From Flavisphingopyxis soli (GTDB lineage: Bacteria > Pseudomonadota > Alphaproteobacteria > Sphingomonadales > Sphingomonadaceae): a DNA stretch of 64,000 nt. Location: assembly GCF_007995095.1 (NCBI RefSeq), contig NZ_VOPY01000003.1, positions 275,567 through 339,566 of the forward strand, written 5' to 3'. Positions within the stretch are counted from its first letter, which is position 1; every line of letters starts with the position of its first letter. Below are positions 42,365-50,941 of this stretch, piece after piece. The position numbers were made by a program, and so were the translations under genes. The notes under the pieces are model-generated. The model had not been told where the DNA came from and ran no database searches. It saw nothing but the letters and a program-made list of their open reading frames with translations.

Positions 42365-43936
42365 TCAGCCTGTTTTGACCCATGCATAGAGCAAGCCTGT
42401 TTCCCCTCCTTGCTTCCAGTGAAGCAGCAAATTCCCTGTCCGATAATCAACGGTTATCCCTGAGAACAATATACGCAAGGCGGCATTGATTGGCCCCCTG
42501 TCTAGCGCCTCCGGGTCGATCTCAGAGGCTCCCTCAAGAGCCTCCGCAAGGTTCACCGTACGGGCTTGGATAAGGCCGCCGTCAAGCTGTCTACTCCGCT
42601 CCTGAAGGGCCTCTAGTTCAGCCCGCATAGTGTCGATCTCACATTCAAGCTTTGTCAGCCGCTTCGCGCCCGAGGCAGAGGGGCTCGCCTCTAAGGCGTC
42701 CGCAAGGTCCTCAAGGTGCAGAGTTGCCCCGGCGATGCTACCCTCCAAAGTTTGTATCTGCCTATCGAGACCCGCCGAGCCTTCGCCAGCGGGTATGTTT
42801 TCGACTATGCGGCTCGCGCCGCGTACCAGCGCACCTTCCACCTCATCGAGCGGAACGGAATGATAGTGGCAGCCCGCCCCTGCCTTGGCTTTGGTGCAGA
42901 CTAGCTTTGGCCGCCCGCCTTTGGGGCCGCTTCCCTTATTCACCCGTGTCATGGCAGACGCGCAGAGCGGACAGCGCGCTAGGCCCGCTAGCAGATTGGC
43001 CAACGGGGCGGCAGCCGCCCGGCCCCTAACGGCCCCGCTTTGTCCGTCTTTAAGTGACCTTACGGCGAGCCAATCGGCTTCCGAGATTATGGAGGGGAAT
43101 GCGCCCGGGATTGGCTCTTCAAGTTCCCGGCGCCTCCTTTCGCCAACATACACGATCCGGCCCGGCGTTAGGTCTCCGATCACAGCGCGATTGGAGAGCA
43201 ACTTGGCGATTGAGGAACGGTGCCAGAGGTTAGCCCGCCCAAGCGGGGGGACCCCTTCACGGTTGAGCGTTTCCGCAATCTTATGCTCGCCCACGCCTTC
43301 AAGGGTGAGTGAATACACTCGGCGCACGACCTCCGCCTTCGCCTCGTCGATCTGCCAGCCATCGCCAGCGGCGACCAGCCAAGCCGGACCCCTCCGGGTT
43401 AACCTAGCGGTTTCCCCTGTACGCACCCTGCGCCGTTTTTCAGCCCATCCATTAGCCACGCGGTCAGCTTTGGTTTTGCTCTCTTCGTTGCCGCGCTGGG
43501 CAACTAGAAGCGCGACAATCAACCCGGTCGGATCGTTATCTAAGCGTTCCTGATCGTAACGTTGATTATCGCTAAGCGTAACGACCACGACCCCTGCGTC
43601 GACTATCTCCTCCAATAACCGGGTGGTTCGGCGCGGGACGCCCCTGCTAAGCCGATCCAAGCTTTCCAGCAGCAGAATAGACCCGGGCTCGACCAAACCT
43701 TCCTTTATTGCTGTTATGAAGCGACCCAGTCCGGCTTCCGGGGCGAGGTTCGCTCCTTTGAAAGCCGACACCCCCGCATCGTGTATCGCAAGGTTTGCAT
43801 CCAGCTCTAGGCCATGTCGCTTTGCATAATCTTCGGCCGCCTCGGTTTGGCGGCGAAAACTATCGCCTTTCGCCTGTTCGGGCGTTGAGAAACGAGTGTA
43901 GCTATACACCTTTGGCATGGGGAAGTTATGGCGCAC
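42365..43936 (-). CDS. Large serine integrase
   Basis: A 523-aa large serine recombinase that should integrate and excise the element. The catalytic domain begins KVYSYTRFSTPEQAKGDSFR with Ser17 as nucleophile. ILLLESLDRLSRGVPRRTTR carries the active-site arginines. The recombinase domain (about 175-270) contains the segment GVGEHKIAETLNREGVPPLG and SSIAKLLSNRAVIGDL. A zinc-ribbon domain follows (CPLC, then VCTKAKAGAGC), and then a coiled-coil segment (about 385-455). The GTG start has AAGGAG 8 nt upstream, preferred over the ATG six codons later. It starts only 40 bp from the right attachment core, as serine integrases usually do. Confidence 0.96.
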   Translation of the reverse strand: MRHNFPMPKVYSYTRFSTPEQAKGDSFRRQTEAAEDYAKRHGLELDANLAIHDAGVSAFKGANLAPEAGLGRFITAIKEGLVEPGSILLLESLDRLSRGVPRRTTRLLEEIVDAGVVVVTLSDNQRYDQERLDNDPTGLIVALLVAQRGNEESKTKADRVANGWAEKRRRVRTGETARLTRRGPAWLVAAGDGWQIDEAKAEVVRRVYSLTLEGVGEHKIAETLNREGVPPLGRANLWHRSSIAKLLSNRAVIGDLTPGRIVYVGERRRRELEEPIPGAFPSIISEADWLAVRSLKDGQSGAVRGRAAAAPLANLLAGLARCPLCASAMTRVNKGSGPKGGRPKLVCTKAKAGAGCHYHSVPLDEVEGALVRGASRIVENIPAGEGSAGLDRQIQTLEGSIAGATLHLEDLADALEASPSASGAKRLTKLECEIDTMRAELEALQERSRQLDGGLIQARTVNLAEALEGASEIDPEALDRGPINAALRILFSGITVDYRTGNLLLHWKQGGETGLLYAWVKTG

Positions 43937-43976
43937 TGTAGGGGCTCCTTCAAGGGGTCCCTAAGAGCACTACATC

Positions 43977-43982
43977 CTGATG
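43977..43982. repeat. Right attachment core CTGATG
   Basis: The right copy of the CTGATG core at the junction of element DNA (TACATC) with comM (ATCGGGCCGCCGGGC). It pairs with 38986-38991. Immediately inside it, TCCCTAAGAGC resembles the motifs of the non-coding region. Confidence 0.75.
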
Positions 43983-44849
43983 ATCGGGCCGCCGGGCGCA
44001 GGCAAGTCGCTGCTGGCGAGCTGCCTGCCGGGGATACTCCCCGACCTGACGCCGGGCGAGGCGCTCGAAGTGTCGATGGTGGCGAGCGTCGCGGGCCAGC
44101 TCGAGGGCGGGCGGCTGATCCGCACGCGCCCGTTTCGCGATCCGCACCATTCGGCCTCGATGCCCGCGCTCGTCGGCGGCGGCCTGCGCGTCCGCCCGGG
44201 CGAGATCAGCCTGGCGCATCTCGGCGTCCTGTTCCTCGACGAGCTGCCCGAATTCCAGCGCCCGGTGCTCGACAGCCTGCGCCAGCCGCTCGAGACCGGC
44301 GAGGTCAGCGTCGCGCGCGCCAATGCGCACGTCACCTTTCCCGCGCGGGTCCAGCTGATCGCCGCGATGAACCCGTGCCGCTGCGGGCATCTCGGCGACC
44401 CCGCGCTGGCATGCAGCCGCGCGCCGCGCTGCGCCGCCGATTACCAGGCAAAGGTGTCGGGACCGCTGCTCGACCGGATCGACCTGCATGTCGAGGTCCA
44501 GGCGGTCAGCGCGTCGGACCTGTCGCTGCCGCCACCCGCCGAAGGATCGGCCGACGTCGCCGCGCGCGTCGCGGCGGCGCGCCAACGGCAGACCGAGCGC
44601 TATGGCGACGGCGGCCCGCGCACCAACAGCGAAATCGACGGCGATATCCTCGAGGCGCACGCGACGCCCGACGAGCCGGGCAGGGCGCTCCTCGCGCAGG
44701 CGGCCGAGGCAATGCGGCTCAGCGCGCGGGGCTATACGAGAGTGCTGCGCGTCGCCCGCACCATCGCCGACCTCGCGGGTGCCGAAGGCGTCGGTCGAAT
44801 CCATGTCGCCGAGGCGTTGAGTTATCGGCGACAAGCGCCGCGGAATTGA
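43980..44849 (+). pseudogene. comM: 3' part of disrupted comM (Mg-chelatase-like/YifB)
   Basis: The C-terminal 289 codons of ComM, beginning exactly at Walker A (MIGPPGAGKSLLASCLPGIL). The catalytic AAA+ core follows: FRDPHHSASMPALVGGG, HLGVLFLDELPEFQRPVLDS (Walker B), MNPCRCGHLGDPALACSR with its cysteines, and SGPLLDRIDLHVEV. The ATG at 43980 is in frame, but there is no ribosome site and the N-terminal domain is missing, so a functional protein is unlikely. The insertion should abolish ComM unless the element excises. Confidence 0.94.
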
Positions 44850-44869
44850 TCGTGCGGACTTGCAAATTC

Positions 44870-44899
44870 TTGACATATACACAACCGTGTGTATATAAA
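44870..44899 (+). promoter_or_regulatory. hicAB promoter with palindromic operator
   Basis: TTGACA (44870-44875) and TATAAA (44894-44899) are 18 bp apart. TATACACAACCGTGTGTATA (44876-44895) is a perfect inverted repeat with 8-bp arms and fills the whole spacer. HicB antitoxins repress their own promoters through such sites. The predicted transcript start falls at or just past the hicA ATG at 44902. Confidence 0.8.
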
Positions 44900-44901
44900 G
44901 C

Positions 44902-45093
44902 ATGAGAAGTCGAGACGTTATCAGGGCGCTCAAAGCGGCAGGATGGGAACAGGTCGGCCAAAAGGGTAGCCATGTTCAATTCAAACATCCGGCGCGCAAA
45001 GGCCGCGTGACCGTTCCGCATCCGAAGCACGATTTGCCGACCGGCACGCTCAAGAGCATCGAACGCCAAAGCGGCCTGACATTGGGATCTTGA
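44902..45093 (+). CDS. hicA: HicA family mRNA-interferase toxin
   Basis: A 63-aa HicA toxin with a double-stranded-RNA-binding-like fold that cleaves mRNA. RSRDVIRALKAAGWEQVGQK opens the protein and KGSHVQFKHP contains the catalytic His of the GSHxxF motif. VTVPHPKHDLPTGTLKSIER closes it. There is almost no room between the promoter and the ATG and no Shine-Dalgarno, so it may be translated from a leaderless mRNA. hicB follows 1 bp after the stop. Confidence 0.96.
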   Translation: MRSRDVIRALKAAGWEQVGQKGSHVQFKHPARKGRVTVPHPKHDLPTGTLKSIERQSGLTLGS

Positions 45094-45094
45094 T

Positions 45095-45469
45095 ATGCAG
45101 GAACGCTTTTATCCCGCGATGATCGAAAACAGCGAAACCGGCTTTGGCGTCTGGTTTCCTGACCTGTCCGGTTGCGTCAGCGCGGGCACGACGATCGACG
45201 ATGCGCTGTTGGCCGCACGCGAAGCGCTGGCATTGCATATTTCGGGCATGATCGAGGACGGGGAACGCATCCCGTCCGCGAGCAAGCTTCCCGCGCAGCG
45301 CGATCCCGCGATCGTGGCGGTCGCCATGGTCCCCGTCACGCTCCCCGGCAGGAAACGCCGGGTTAATGTGTCGCTGGACGAAGGTCTGCTCGCCGCGATC
45401 GACGCCGTCACCGATAACCGCTCGGGTTTTCTTGAGCGCGCCGCGCGGCATGAGTTGGCGGCTGACTGA
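45095..45469 (+). CDS. hicB: HicB family antitoxin
   Basis: A 124-aa antitoxin. The N-terminal partial RNase-H-like domain (FYPAMIENSETGFGVWFPDL, then SGCVSAGTTIDDALLAAREA) neutralises HicA. The C-terminal part (about 85-124: KRRVNVSLDEGLLAAIDAVT) is a ribbon-helix-helix DNA-binding domain that should bind the palindrome at 44876-44895. It is directly adjacent to hicA, in toxin-antitoxin order. Confidence 0.96.
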   Translation: MQERFYPAMIENSETGFGVWFPDLSGCVSAGTTIDDALLAAREALALHISGMIEDGERIPSASKLPAQRDPAIVAVAMVPVTLPGRKRRVNVSLDEGLLAAIDAVTDNRSGFLERAARHELAAD

Positions 45470-45582
45470 TCGATCGACAAACCGCTCCGCAAACGTCCCG
45501 CAACAATATCACCGCGTTGTGGCATTGCGGTGCGCGCCGCCCTACGGAGGTCCGCGCAACTTCTCACAAGTCAGGCAGGCCC

Positions 45583-45915
45583 ATGGCGCGCAAGAAACGT
45601 GATCCCTATCGAGACCTCGATGCCGCCGATGAGCCCGCGGAGGTCGCGGTGCCGTGCTGGCTGTGCGGGCGGCCGACGGGCAAGACGATCATCTGGCATC
45701 ATCCCGTCCCCAAGAGTCGCGGCGGGCGCGACGTCGTGCCGATGCACCCGATCTGCCAGCAGACGCTGATCGCGAATTTCACCAATGCCGAGCTGCAGCG
45801 CCACGCGATGGACGTCGAGGCGCTGCTCGCCAATCCTGACGTGCGCAAGTTCGTCGACTGGGTCGCCAACAAGGAACCCGATTTCACCGCGACTACGGCG
45901 AAGAAGAAACGCTGA
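45583..45915 (+). CDS. HNH-type zinc protein
   Basis: A 110-aa protein. CWLCGRP (about 23-29) and the HHPVPKSRGGRD and MHPICQQTLIANFTNAEL segments form an HNH-like metal site (His-His, Asn and Cys). The end is Lys-rich. Small HNH proteins of this type are common in sphingomonads; a nuclease function is inferred from the fold. It is a stand-alone gene about 110 bp after hicB and may be unrelated to the toxin-antitoxin pair. Confidence 0.85.
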   Translation: MARKKRDPYRDLDAADEPAEVAVPCWLCGRPTGKTIIWHHPVPKSRGGRDVVPMHPICQQTLIANFTNAELQRHAMDVEALLANPDVRKFVDWVANKEPDFTATTAKKKR

Positions 45916-46242
45916 TCGTGCCCGGTGCCGCTGTTGCCGATAGGACGCATCTCCTCGCGAATTATACCGCGCCTATCCATTTCGGGCTGTCCTACATTTA
46001 TCGTTCGCCGCTAGCCTTTTCGCGCGATGATCGCTCAATCGACAATTTCGCCCGCTCGTGCGGCAGCGCTAACCGACCTCCGCGCGCCACCGGCAGCCAC
46101 GCCACAATGCCACGCGAATAGGTCACGTAGGTCACAGTTTTCTTGTAGATCTGCGAATCTGCGATGCCTCCGTACAGAAAAAGGGCGACCCGCAGGCCGC
46201 CCATCCTCTCCCGAACCTGATGTCCGGTATCTCTGTCTGGCG
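45916..46242 (+). other. Intergenic region between HNH gene and bactofilin gene
   Basis: About 330 bp. It holds the bactofilin terminator (46177-46202). Short open frames are present but not protein-like. Nothing else is recognised. Confidence 0.5.
46177..46202 (-). terminator. Intrinsic terminator of the M23-bactofilin operon
   Basis: On the minus strand GGGCGGCC pairs with GGTCGCCC (one mismatch, 4-nt loop) and TTTTTC follows; it lies about 40 bp past the bactofilin stop. Confidence 0.75.
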
Positions 46243-46650
46243 TCAGCCGGCCATGCCCTGTGGCTTGTCGGCGACGAGTTCGAGCGGCGTCTTGCCCGCG
46301 GCGTTTTCGGCACGGCGTTCGCCCGCGTTGCGCTTGTGGCTGAACTTGCCTTCGACCTTGCCGCCATTCTCGATCGTCAGGTTCTGGTAGACGACGTCGC
46401 CGGTGATCCGCGCGGTGCGCTGGATGACGAGGTCGCGTGCCTCGATCGATCCTTCGACCGTGCCTGCGATCCGCGCCGTCTCGGCGACGATCGCGCCCTT
46501 GATCGCGCTGCCTTCGCCCTGGACGAAATTGGCGCATTTGAGGTCGCCTTCGACGCAACCGTCGATGTGCAGGTCGACCGTCGAGCTGATATTGCCGGTG
46601 ACGACGACGTCGGCGCCGAGAACCGAGAAGGTGGTGGTGTTGCTCGCCAT
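46243..46650 (-). CDS. Bactofilin family cytoskeletal protein
   Basis: A 135-aa bactofilin (DUF583) that forms beta-helical filaments at the inner membrane. The repeat-rich core runs from SVLGADVVVTGNISSTVDLH to DVVYQNLTIENGGKVEGKF; short N- and C-terminal tails are flexible. It lies 1 bp after the stop of an M23 peptidase gene, a classical pairing in which the bactofilin scaffolds peptidoglycan-remodelling enzymes to set cell shape or stalk position. Confidence 0.96.
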   Translation of the reverse strand: MASNTTTFSVLGADVVVTGNISSTVDLHIDGCVEGDLKCANFVQGEGSAIKGAIVAETARIAGTVEGSIEARDLVIQRTARITGDVVYQNLTIENGGKVEGKFSHKRNAGERRAENAAGKTPLELVADKPQGMAG

Positions 46651-46651
46651 C

Positions 46652-47833
46652 TTACGATTGTCCGTTCTGGGTTCCGGCAAGTTCGGCGATCCTGCGTGCG
46701 GCGACGGCTTTGGTTTCGAGAACATCTTTTTTTGCCTCCAGGAAAATGCGGGGGTTCATGGCAGTTCCGTTCAACCGGACTTCGAAATGGAGGTGCGGAC
46801 CGGTCGAGCGGCCGGTCGATCCCATTGCCGCAATCGTGAAGCCGGTCGCGACTCGCTGGCCCACCTTAACATCGAAGCGCGACAAATGCGCGTAGCGGGT
46901 GATGATGCCCTGGCCGTGGTCGATCTCGACGACATTGCCATAGCCCGACTTGCGTCCGACGAACGATACGCGGCCGGCGGCGGCGGCATGGATCGGCGTG
47001 CCGCGTGCACCGGGAAAATCGAGCCCCGAATGGAACGCGGCGGCGCCGGTAAACGGATCGCGGCGATAGCCGTAGCTCGACGTGACCATGTCGACATTGG
47101 CCGGTCGCGCCGAGGGCATCGCGACGAGTGCGCGTTCAAGTCGCTCCATGCGGATGAGAGCGGTGTCGAGGCGGACGATCGAAGCGCCCATCTGGCCGAC
47201 CGTGCGGCCTTCGCTGCGGAACGCAACAAACGGACCGCCGAGTGCTGCGGGCTGTTTCGTCAGGCGTTGCGGATCGATACCGAAATTGCGGATCGCCGCC
47301 TCGGCGCGCGCCGCGCGGCGATCGACCGTCTCGGTCAGCGCGACGGCATAGTCGTTCTGGCGATCGCGCAGCGTAAAGAGGTTCCGGAGCACACCTTTGA
47401 CACCGAGCGCGCCGATCTTGCGCGGGGCGGTCTGCTCGGCGGTGGCATCGGGCTTGGGCGCGGCGACCCTCGTGCCGCGAATTTCGCTGGTCAGTCGTTC
47501 GAGATAGGTCTGGCGCGCGTCGAGCTCGGCGGCGACTTCGCCGACGCGGTTACGATAGGCCGCGACCCGTGCCTGCGCCGCATCGACCTGCGCCTGTTGC
47601 TGCGCCAGCTCGGCGCGCTCGGACGCGCCGAGCATGTCGCGCACGACGGCAACACCGGTGATCGTCAGAAGGACGAGAAATGCCGCTGCGAACGCGGTTG
47701 CAATGCGGCGCTGCAGCTTTGCCGACAGCTTGACGAATTTGACGTGACCGCCAGTGCGCACGAAAATCTCGCGATCCTGGAACATCGCAGACCAGCGTTC
47801 GCGAAACGCCGTGTCGCGTAAGGAAAATGCCAC
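46652..47833 (-). CDS. M23 family peptidoglycan endopeptidase
   Basis: A 393-aa membrane-anchored LytM/M23 protein. One helix (FAAAFLVLLTITGVAVV) lies at about 47-63, followed by a coiled coil (ASERAELAQQQAQVDAAQAR). The C-terminal M23 domain has the zinc motif FHSGLDFPG and the active-site segments YAHLS and GPHLHFEVR. It cleaves peptidoglycan cross-links. The cluster of five GANTC sites upstream suggests cell-cycle regulation, and the linked bactofilin may localise it. Confidence 0.95.
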   Translation of the reverse strand: MAFSLRDTAFRERWSAMFQDREIFVRTGGHVKFVKLSAKLQRRIATAFAAAFLVLLTITGVAVVRDMLGASERAELAQQQAQVDAAQARVAAYRNRVGEVAAELDARQTYLERLTSEIRGTRVAAPKPDATAEQTAPRKIGALGVKGVLRNLFTLRDRQNDYAVALTETVDRRAARAEAAIRNFGIDPQRLTKQPAALGGPFVAFRSEGRTVGQMGASIVRLDTALIRMERLERALVAMPSARPANVDMVTSSYGYRRDPFTGAAAFHSGLDFPGARGTPIHAAAAGRVSFVGRKSGYGNVVEIDHGQGIITRYAHLSRFDVKVGQRVATGFTIAAMGSTGRSTGPHLHFEVRLNGTAMNPRIFLEAKKDVLETKAVAARRIAELAGTQNGQS

Positions 47834-47859
47834 GTTTTGCTACCCACCCGATGAAATTC

Positions 47860-47963
47860 GACTCGGGGGGTAGCAGGTGAAGGGGGTTATATCGAATCGG
47901 CACCCGCAATATTATGACGAGTCGAAGCAAGTTTGCGATGAGTCGATGGAACGTTTGTGAGTC
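47860..47963 (+). promoter_or_regulatory. Cluster of five GANTC methylation sites
   Basis: GACTC 47860-47864, GAATC 47894-47898, GAGTC 47919-47923, GAGTC 47940-47944 and GAGTC 47959-47963 lie in 104 bp between the divergent M23/bactofilin and ICMT-like genes. Random expectation for GANTC is about one in 256 bp. CcrM and GcrA act on such sites in alphaproteobacteria. Confidence 0.6.
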
Positions 47964-48083
47964 GGCTTCGTTGGTCGCGGTTCATCTGGCGTAATATTAT
48001 TGGCCGATTTCTCGTCGTAATCCCCTTCTGACGCGGTCTGAACACGTGCGTTAAAGTTTACGACCCGCTTACCATTTTTGGCT

Positions 48084-49493
48084 ATGGCGTCGGGCGTGAC
48101 CCGTTCGACGCTTCCTGAAACCGCCCCTTCACCGACAGTCCCGCCCGCTCGACCCCGATCGGCGGTGAGCCATGGCGTCGGGCTTGCGGGATTGGTCGGA
48201 CTGCTCGGCTGGCTCGTCTTCGCGCGCACCGTCGGCACCGACCTCGCGACGTCGCCGATCGCGCCGATGCTGGCGATCGGCAATGCCGACCCGGCGATGG
48301 TCGCGGCCTATTGGAGCCTGATCGCCTGCGGCCTGCCGATGATCTTGTGGTCGCTATTGGTCGACAAGGTCCATCTGCGCGCCTCGACCGGTATCGACTG
48401 GTCGAACCCGCGCCCGGTTCACGAGATCCTCGACATCAGCATCGTCAAGCTCGCCGGCCTGTGGGCCACCTGGGGGATCATCGCACTGATTTATGCGATC
48501 GGTCGCTGGTACTGGAGCGGCGCCTATCTCGTCTCGATGGAAATTTTCGCGCATCTCGCGCCGGTGCTGCTGATCGCATCGATCCCCTATGTCATATGGC
48601 TCGACCGCTATCTCGTCCATCCGCGCGACGGCGCCTGGTCGTTCGGCCAGCTGTTCACCGGACAGGCGGCCAAGGCCGACCGTCAGGCGATCGCGCGGCA
48701 CCTGCGTGCCTGGGCGGTCAAGGGCTTCTTCCTCGCGTTCATGATTTCGATCGTGCCGTGGGGCTTCATGGAGCTCGTCGAGCTGCCGATGGACCAGGTC
48801 CTGCGCGGCCCGGTTGAGCTGGCGCATTATTCGATCCTGCTGATGTTCCTGTGCGACGTCCACTTCGCCACCGTCGGATACCTTTTGACGATGCGTCCGC
48901 TCGACGCGCATATCCGCACCGCCAACCCCTATCTGGTCGGCTGGGTCGCGGCGCTGATGTGCTATCCGCCGTTCCAGATCATGGTCGCGACAACCGATCC
49001 CCTGTTCTACCAGGTCGATACGCGCGACTGGGCGTTCTGGTTCGCCAATTATCCCGTCTTGCTGTGGAGCGTCGGTGCCGCGCTGGTATTTCTCACCGGC
49101 GTTTACGGCTGGGCGACGGTGTCATTCGGCATCCGCTTTTCGAACCTGACGCATCGCGGCATTCTGACGCACGGGCCCTACAGCGTCAGCCGCCACCCCG
49201 CTTACGTGTCGAAGAATCTGTACTGGTGGCTGGCGACGATCCCGTTCCTGACGGTAACGGGCAGCTGGGCCGATGGCGCGCGCAACGCGGTGCTGCTGCT
49301 CGGCGTCAACGCGATCTATTACTGGCGCGCCAAGACCGAGGAAAAACACCTGCTCGGCGACCCGGTCTACCGCGAATATTACGAATGGATGCAGGCGCAC
49401 GGGGCGGTCCCGCGGCTGTTTGCATGGATTACGCGGCGTCCGCGCCCGCTGGTCGCGCTGGCACCGACGGTGCCCGCAATCCCCGAACGCTAG
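48084..49493 (+). CDS. ICMT/PEMT-like membrane methyltransferase
   Basis: A 469-aa membrane protein with about ten helices. The C-terminal part carries the isoprenylcysteine-carboxyl-methyltransferase type motif: GPYSVSRHPAYVSKNLYWWL and, near the end, AKTEEKHLLGDPVYREYYEW, which bind SAM. The N-terminal two thirds (helices and CPR-free loops) are specific to this group. The substrate is unknown; bacterial relatives methylate lipids or isoprenoid compounds. The start is ATG 48084; there is no strong ribosome site. It is convergent with gshA (4-bp overlap). Confidence 0.85.
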   Translation: MASGVTRSTLPETAPSPTVPPARPRSAVSHGVGLAGLVGLLGWLVFARTVGTDLATSPIAPMLAIGNADPAMVAAYWSLIACGLPMILWSLLVDKVHLRASTGIDWSNPRPVHEILDISIVKLAGLWATWGIIALIYAIGRWYWSGAYLVSMEIFAHLAPVLLIASIPYVIWLDRYLVHPRDGAWSFGQLFTGQAAKADRQAIARHLRAWAVKGFFLAFMISIVPWGFMELVELPMDQVLRGPVELAHYSILLMFLCDVHFATVGYLLTMRPLDAHIRTANPYLVGWVAALMCYPPFQIMVATTDPLFYQVDTRDWAFWFANYPVLLWSVGAALVFLTGVYGWATVSFGIRFSNLTHRGILTHGPYSVSRHPAYVSKNLYWWLATIPFLTVTGSWADGARNAVLLLGVNAIYYWRAKTEEKHLLGDPVYREYYEWMQAHGAVPRLFAWITRRPRPLVALAPTVPAIPER

Positions 49494-50878
49494 AAGCTTT
49501 CCTCGGCATAGATCCGCGAAACATCGCCATTCCATTCGCCGTGGTAGCGATCGAGCAGGCGCTGCGCGGGGACTTTGCCGCTGGCGACGATCTCGTGCAG
49601 CGGATTGAGGAAGCCGGTTTCATTGTCGCCCATCGAATTGAGGCGATTGCGTGCGGCAAGACCGCGGTCGGCGATGGCGAGCACTTCGCGGGCCAACTCG
49701 CCCAATTTGCGCCCGCCCGGAACGTCGGCATCGAGCGCAAGCCTGGGCACTGCGTTGCGCAGGTTCTCGCGCTCGTCGATGTTCCAGTTCTTGACGAGAT
49801 CCCATGCCGCATCGAGCGCGCCCTGGTCGTAGAGCAGGCCGACCCACAAAGCGGGCAGCGCGCAGATCTTGTTCCACGGCCCGCCGTCGGCGCCGCGCAT
49901 TTCGAGGAAGCTCTTCAGGCGAACCTCGGGGAAGGCGGTCGAGAGATGGTCGATCCAGTCGCTCTCGGTCGGCAATTCGCCGGGCAGGATCGACAGCTTG
50001 CCGGCGAGGAAATCGCGGAAGCTGAGGCCCGCGGCATCGAGATAGACACCGTCGCGAAAGACGAAATACATCGGCACGTCGAGCATGTAATCGACGTAAC
50101 GATCATAGCCGAAGCCGTCTTCAAAGACGAAGGGCAGCATGCCCGTGCGCTGCGGATCGGTGTCCGACCAGATGTGGCTGCGGTACGAAAGGTAACCGTT
50201 GGGCTTGCCCTCGGTGAACGGTGAATTGGCGAACAGGGCTGTGGCGAGCGGCTGCAGCGCGAGGCCAACGCGGAATTTCTTCACCATGTCGGCTTCGGAT
50301 TGATAGTCGAGATTGACCTGGATCGTGCAGGTCCTGAGCATCATGTCGAGGCCGAGCGTGCCGACGCGCGGCATGTGATCGGCCATGATCTTGTACCGCC
50401 CCTTGGGCATCATCGGCAGGTCGCTGCGCGCCTTGTCGGGCCACATGCCGAGGCCGAGAAAGCCCTTGCCCGTCGCCGCGCCGATCGTCTTGACCTGGTC
50501 GAGATGGCGGCCCGTCTCGGCGCACGTCTGGTGCAGTGTCTCGAGCGGTGCGCCGGATAGCTCCAGCTGTCCTGCGGGTTCAAGGCTGACGGTGCCGTCG
50601 GGGCCGCTCATCGCGATGATGTTGAACGCGCCATCGGGGCCGCGTTCCTCGACCGGCTGCCAGCCGAAATCGGTCAGCGCCACGAGCAGGTCGCGGATCC
50701 CGCCGGGCTCGCCGTGGCTCGGCGCGGCATGCGTCTTCACGTCATAGACGAACTTCTCGTGTTCGGTGCCGATGCGCCAGTCGATCGGGGGCTTTTCGCC
50801 GCCGATCATTGGCGCCAGCAGTTGCTCGCGCGTTTCGATGACGGGGTCGGATTCGCTTGCTGCGCCACGTGTGCTCAT
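49490..50878 (-). CDS. gshA: Glutamate-cysteine ligase (plant/alphaproteobacterial type)
   Basis: A 462-aa GCS2-family ligase making gamma-glutamylcysteine, the first step of glutathione synthesis. WRIGTEHEKFVYD is the N-terminal signature. VSLEPAGQLELSGAPLETLH and the segment MLRTCTIQVNLDYQSEADMV follow, then SYRSHIWSDTDPQRTG and MRGADGGPWNKICALPALWV. This type is shared by plants and alphaproteobacteria. It follows the rsmE gene by about 60 bp. Several GST genes in the window use its product. Confidence 0.97.
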   Translation of the reverse strand: MSTRGAASESDPVIETREQLLAPMIGGEKPPIDWRIGTEHEKFVYDVKTHAAPSHGEPGGIRDLLVALTDFGWQPVEERGPDGAFNIIAMSGPDGTVSLEPAGQLELSGAPLETLHQTCAETGRHLDQVKTIGAATGKGFLGLGMWPDKARSDLPMMPKGRYKIMADHMPRVGTLGLDMMLRTCTIQVNLDYQSEADMVKKFRVGLALQPLATALFANSPFTEGKPNGYLSYRSHIWSDTDPQRTGMLPFVFEDGFGYDRYVDYMLDVPMYFVFRDGVYLDAAGLSFRDFLAGKLSILPGELPTESDWIDHLSTAFPEVRLKSFLEMRGADGGPWNKICALPALWVGLLYDQGALDAAWDLVKNWNIDERENLRNAVPRLALDADVPGGRKLGELAREVLAIADRGLAARNRLNSMGDNETGFLNPLHEIVASGKVPAQRLLDRYHGEWNGDVSRIYAEESF

Positions 50879-50941
50879 GGCGAGGCTTTAGGATGCGAAA
50901 CGGGCAGCGACCAGCCCCATTCGCGTGCGAGGACTGCAGGC

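Larger units (their letters stand above)
38986..43982. mobile_element. 4,991-bp serine-integrase element inserted in comM
   Basis: The element is defined by the break in comM, the CTGATG direct repeat at its ends and the serine recombinase genes inside. All six genes are on the minus strand. It is visibly less GC-rich than its flanks. From left it carries a zinc-ribbon membrane protein, a small serine recombinase with a 46-aa gene before it, two coupled hypothetical genes, a 600-bp non-coding region rich in CTAAG motifs and a large serine integrase. Removing 4,991 bp gives GHNLLM-IGPPGAGKS, a perfect ComM reading. It has no recognisable replication, conjugation or structural phage genes. Confidence 0.92.

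Noticed and set aside
43980..44849. comM 3' part as an independent ATPase gene
   Set aside because: It starts at the Walker A motif without a ribosome site and lacks the N-terminal domain; the frame joins perfectly to 38350-38991 if the element is removed.
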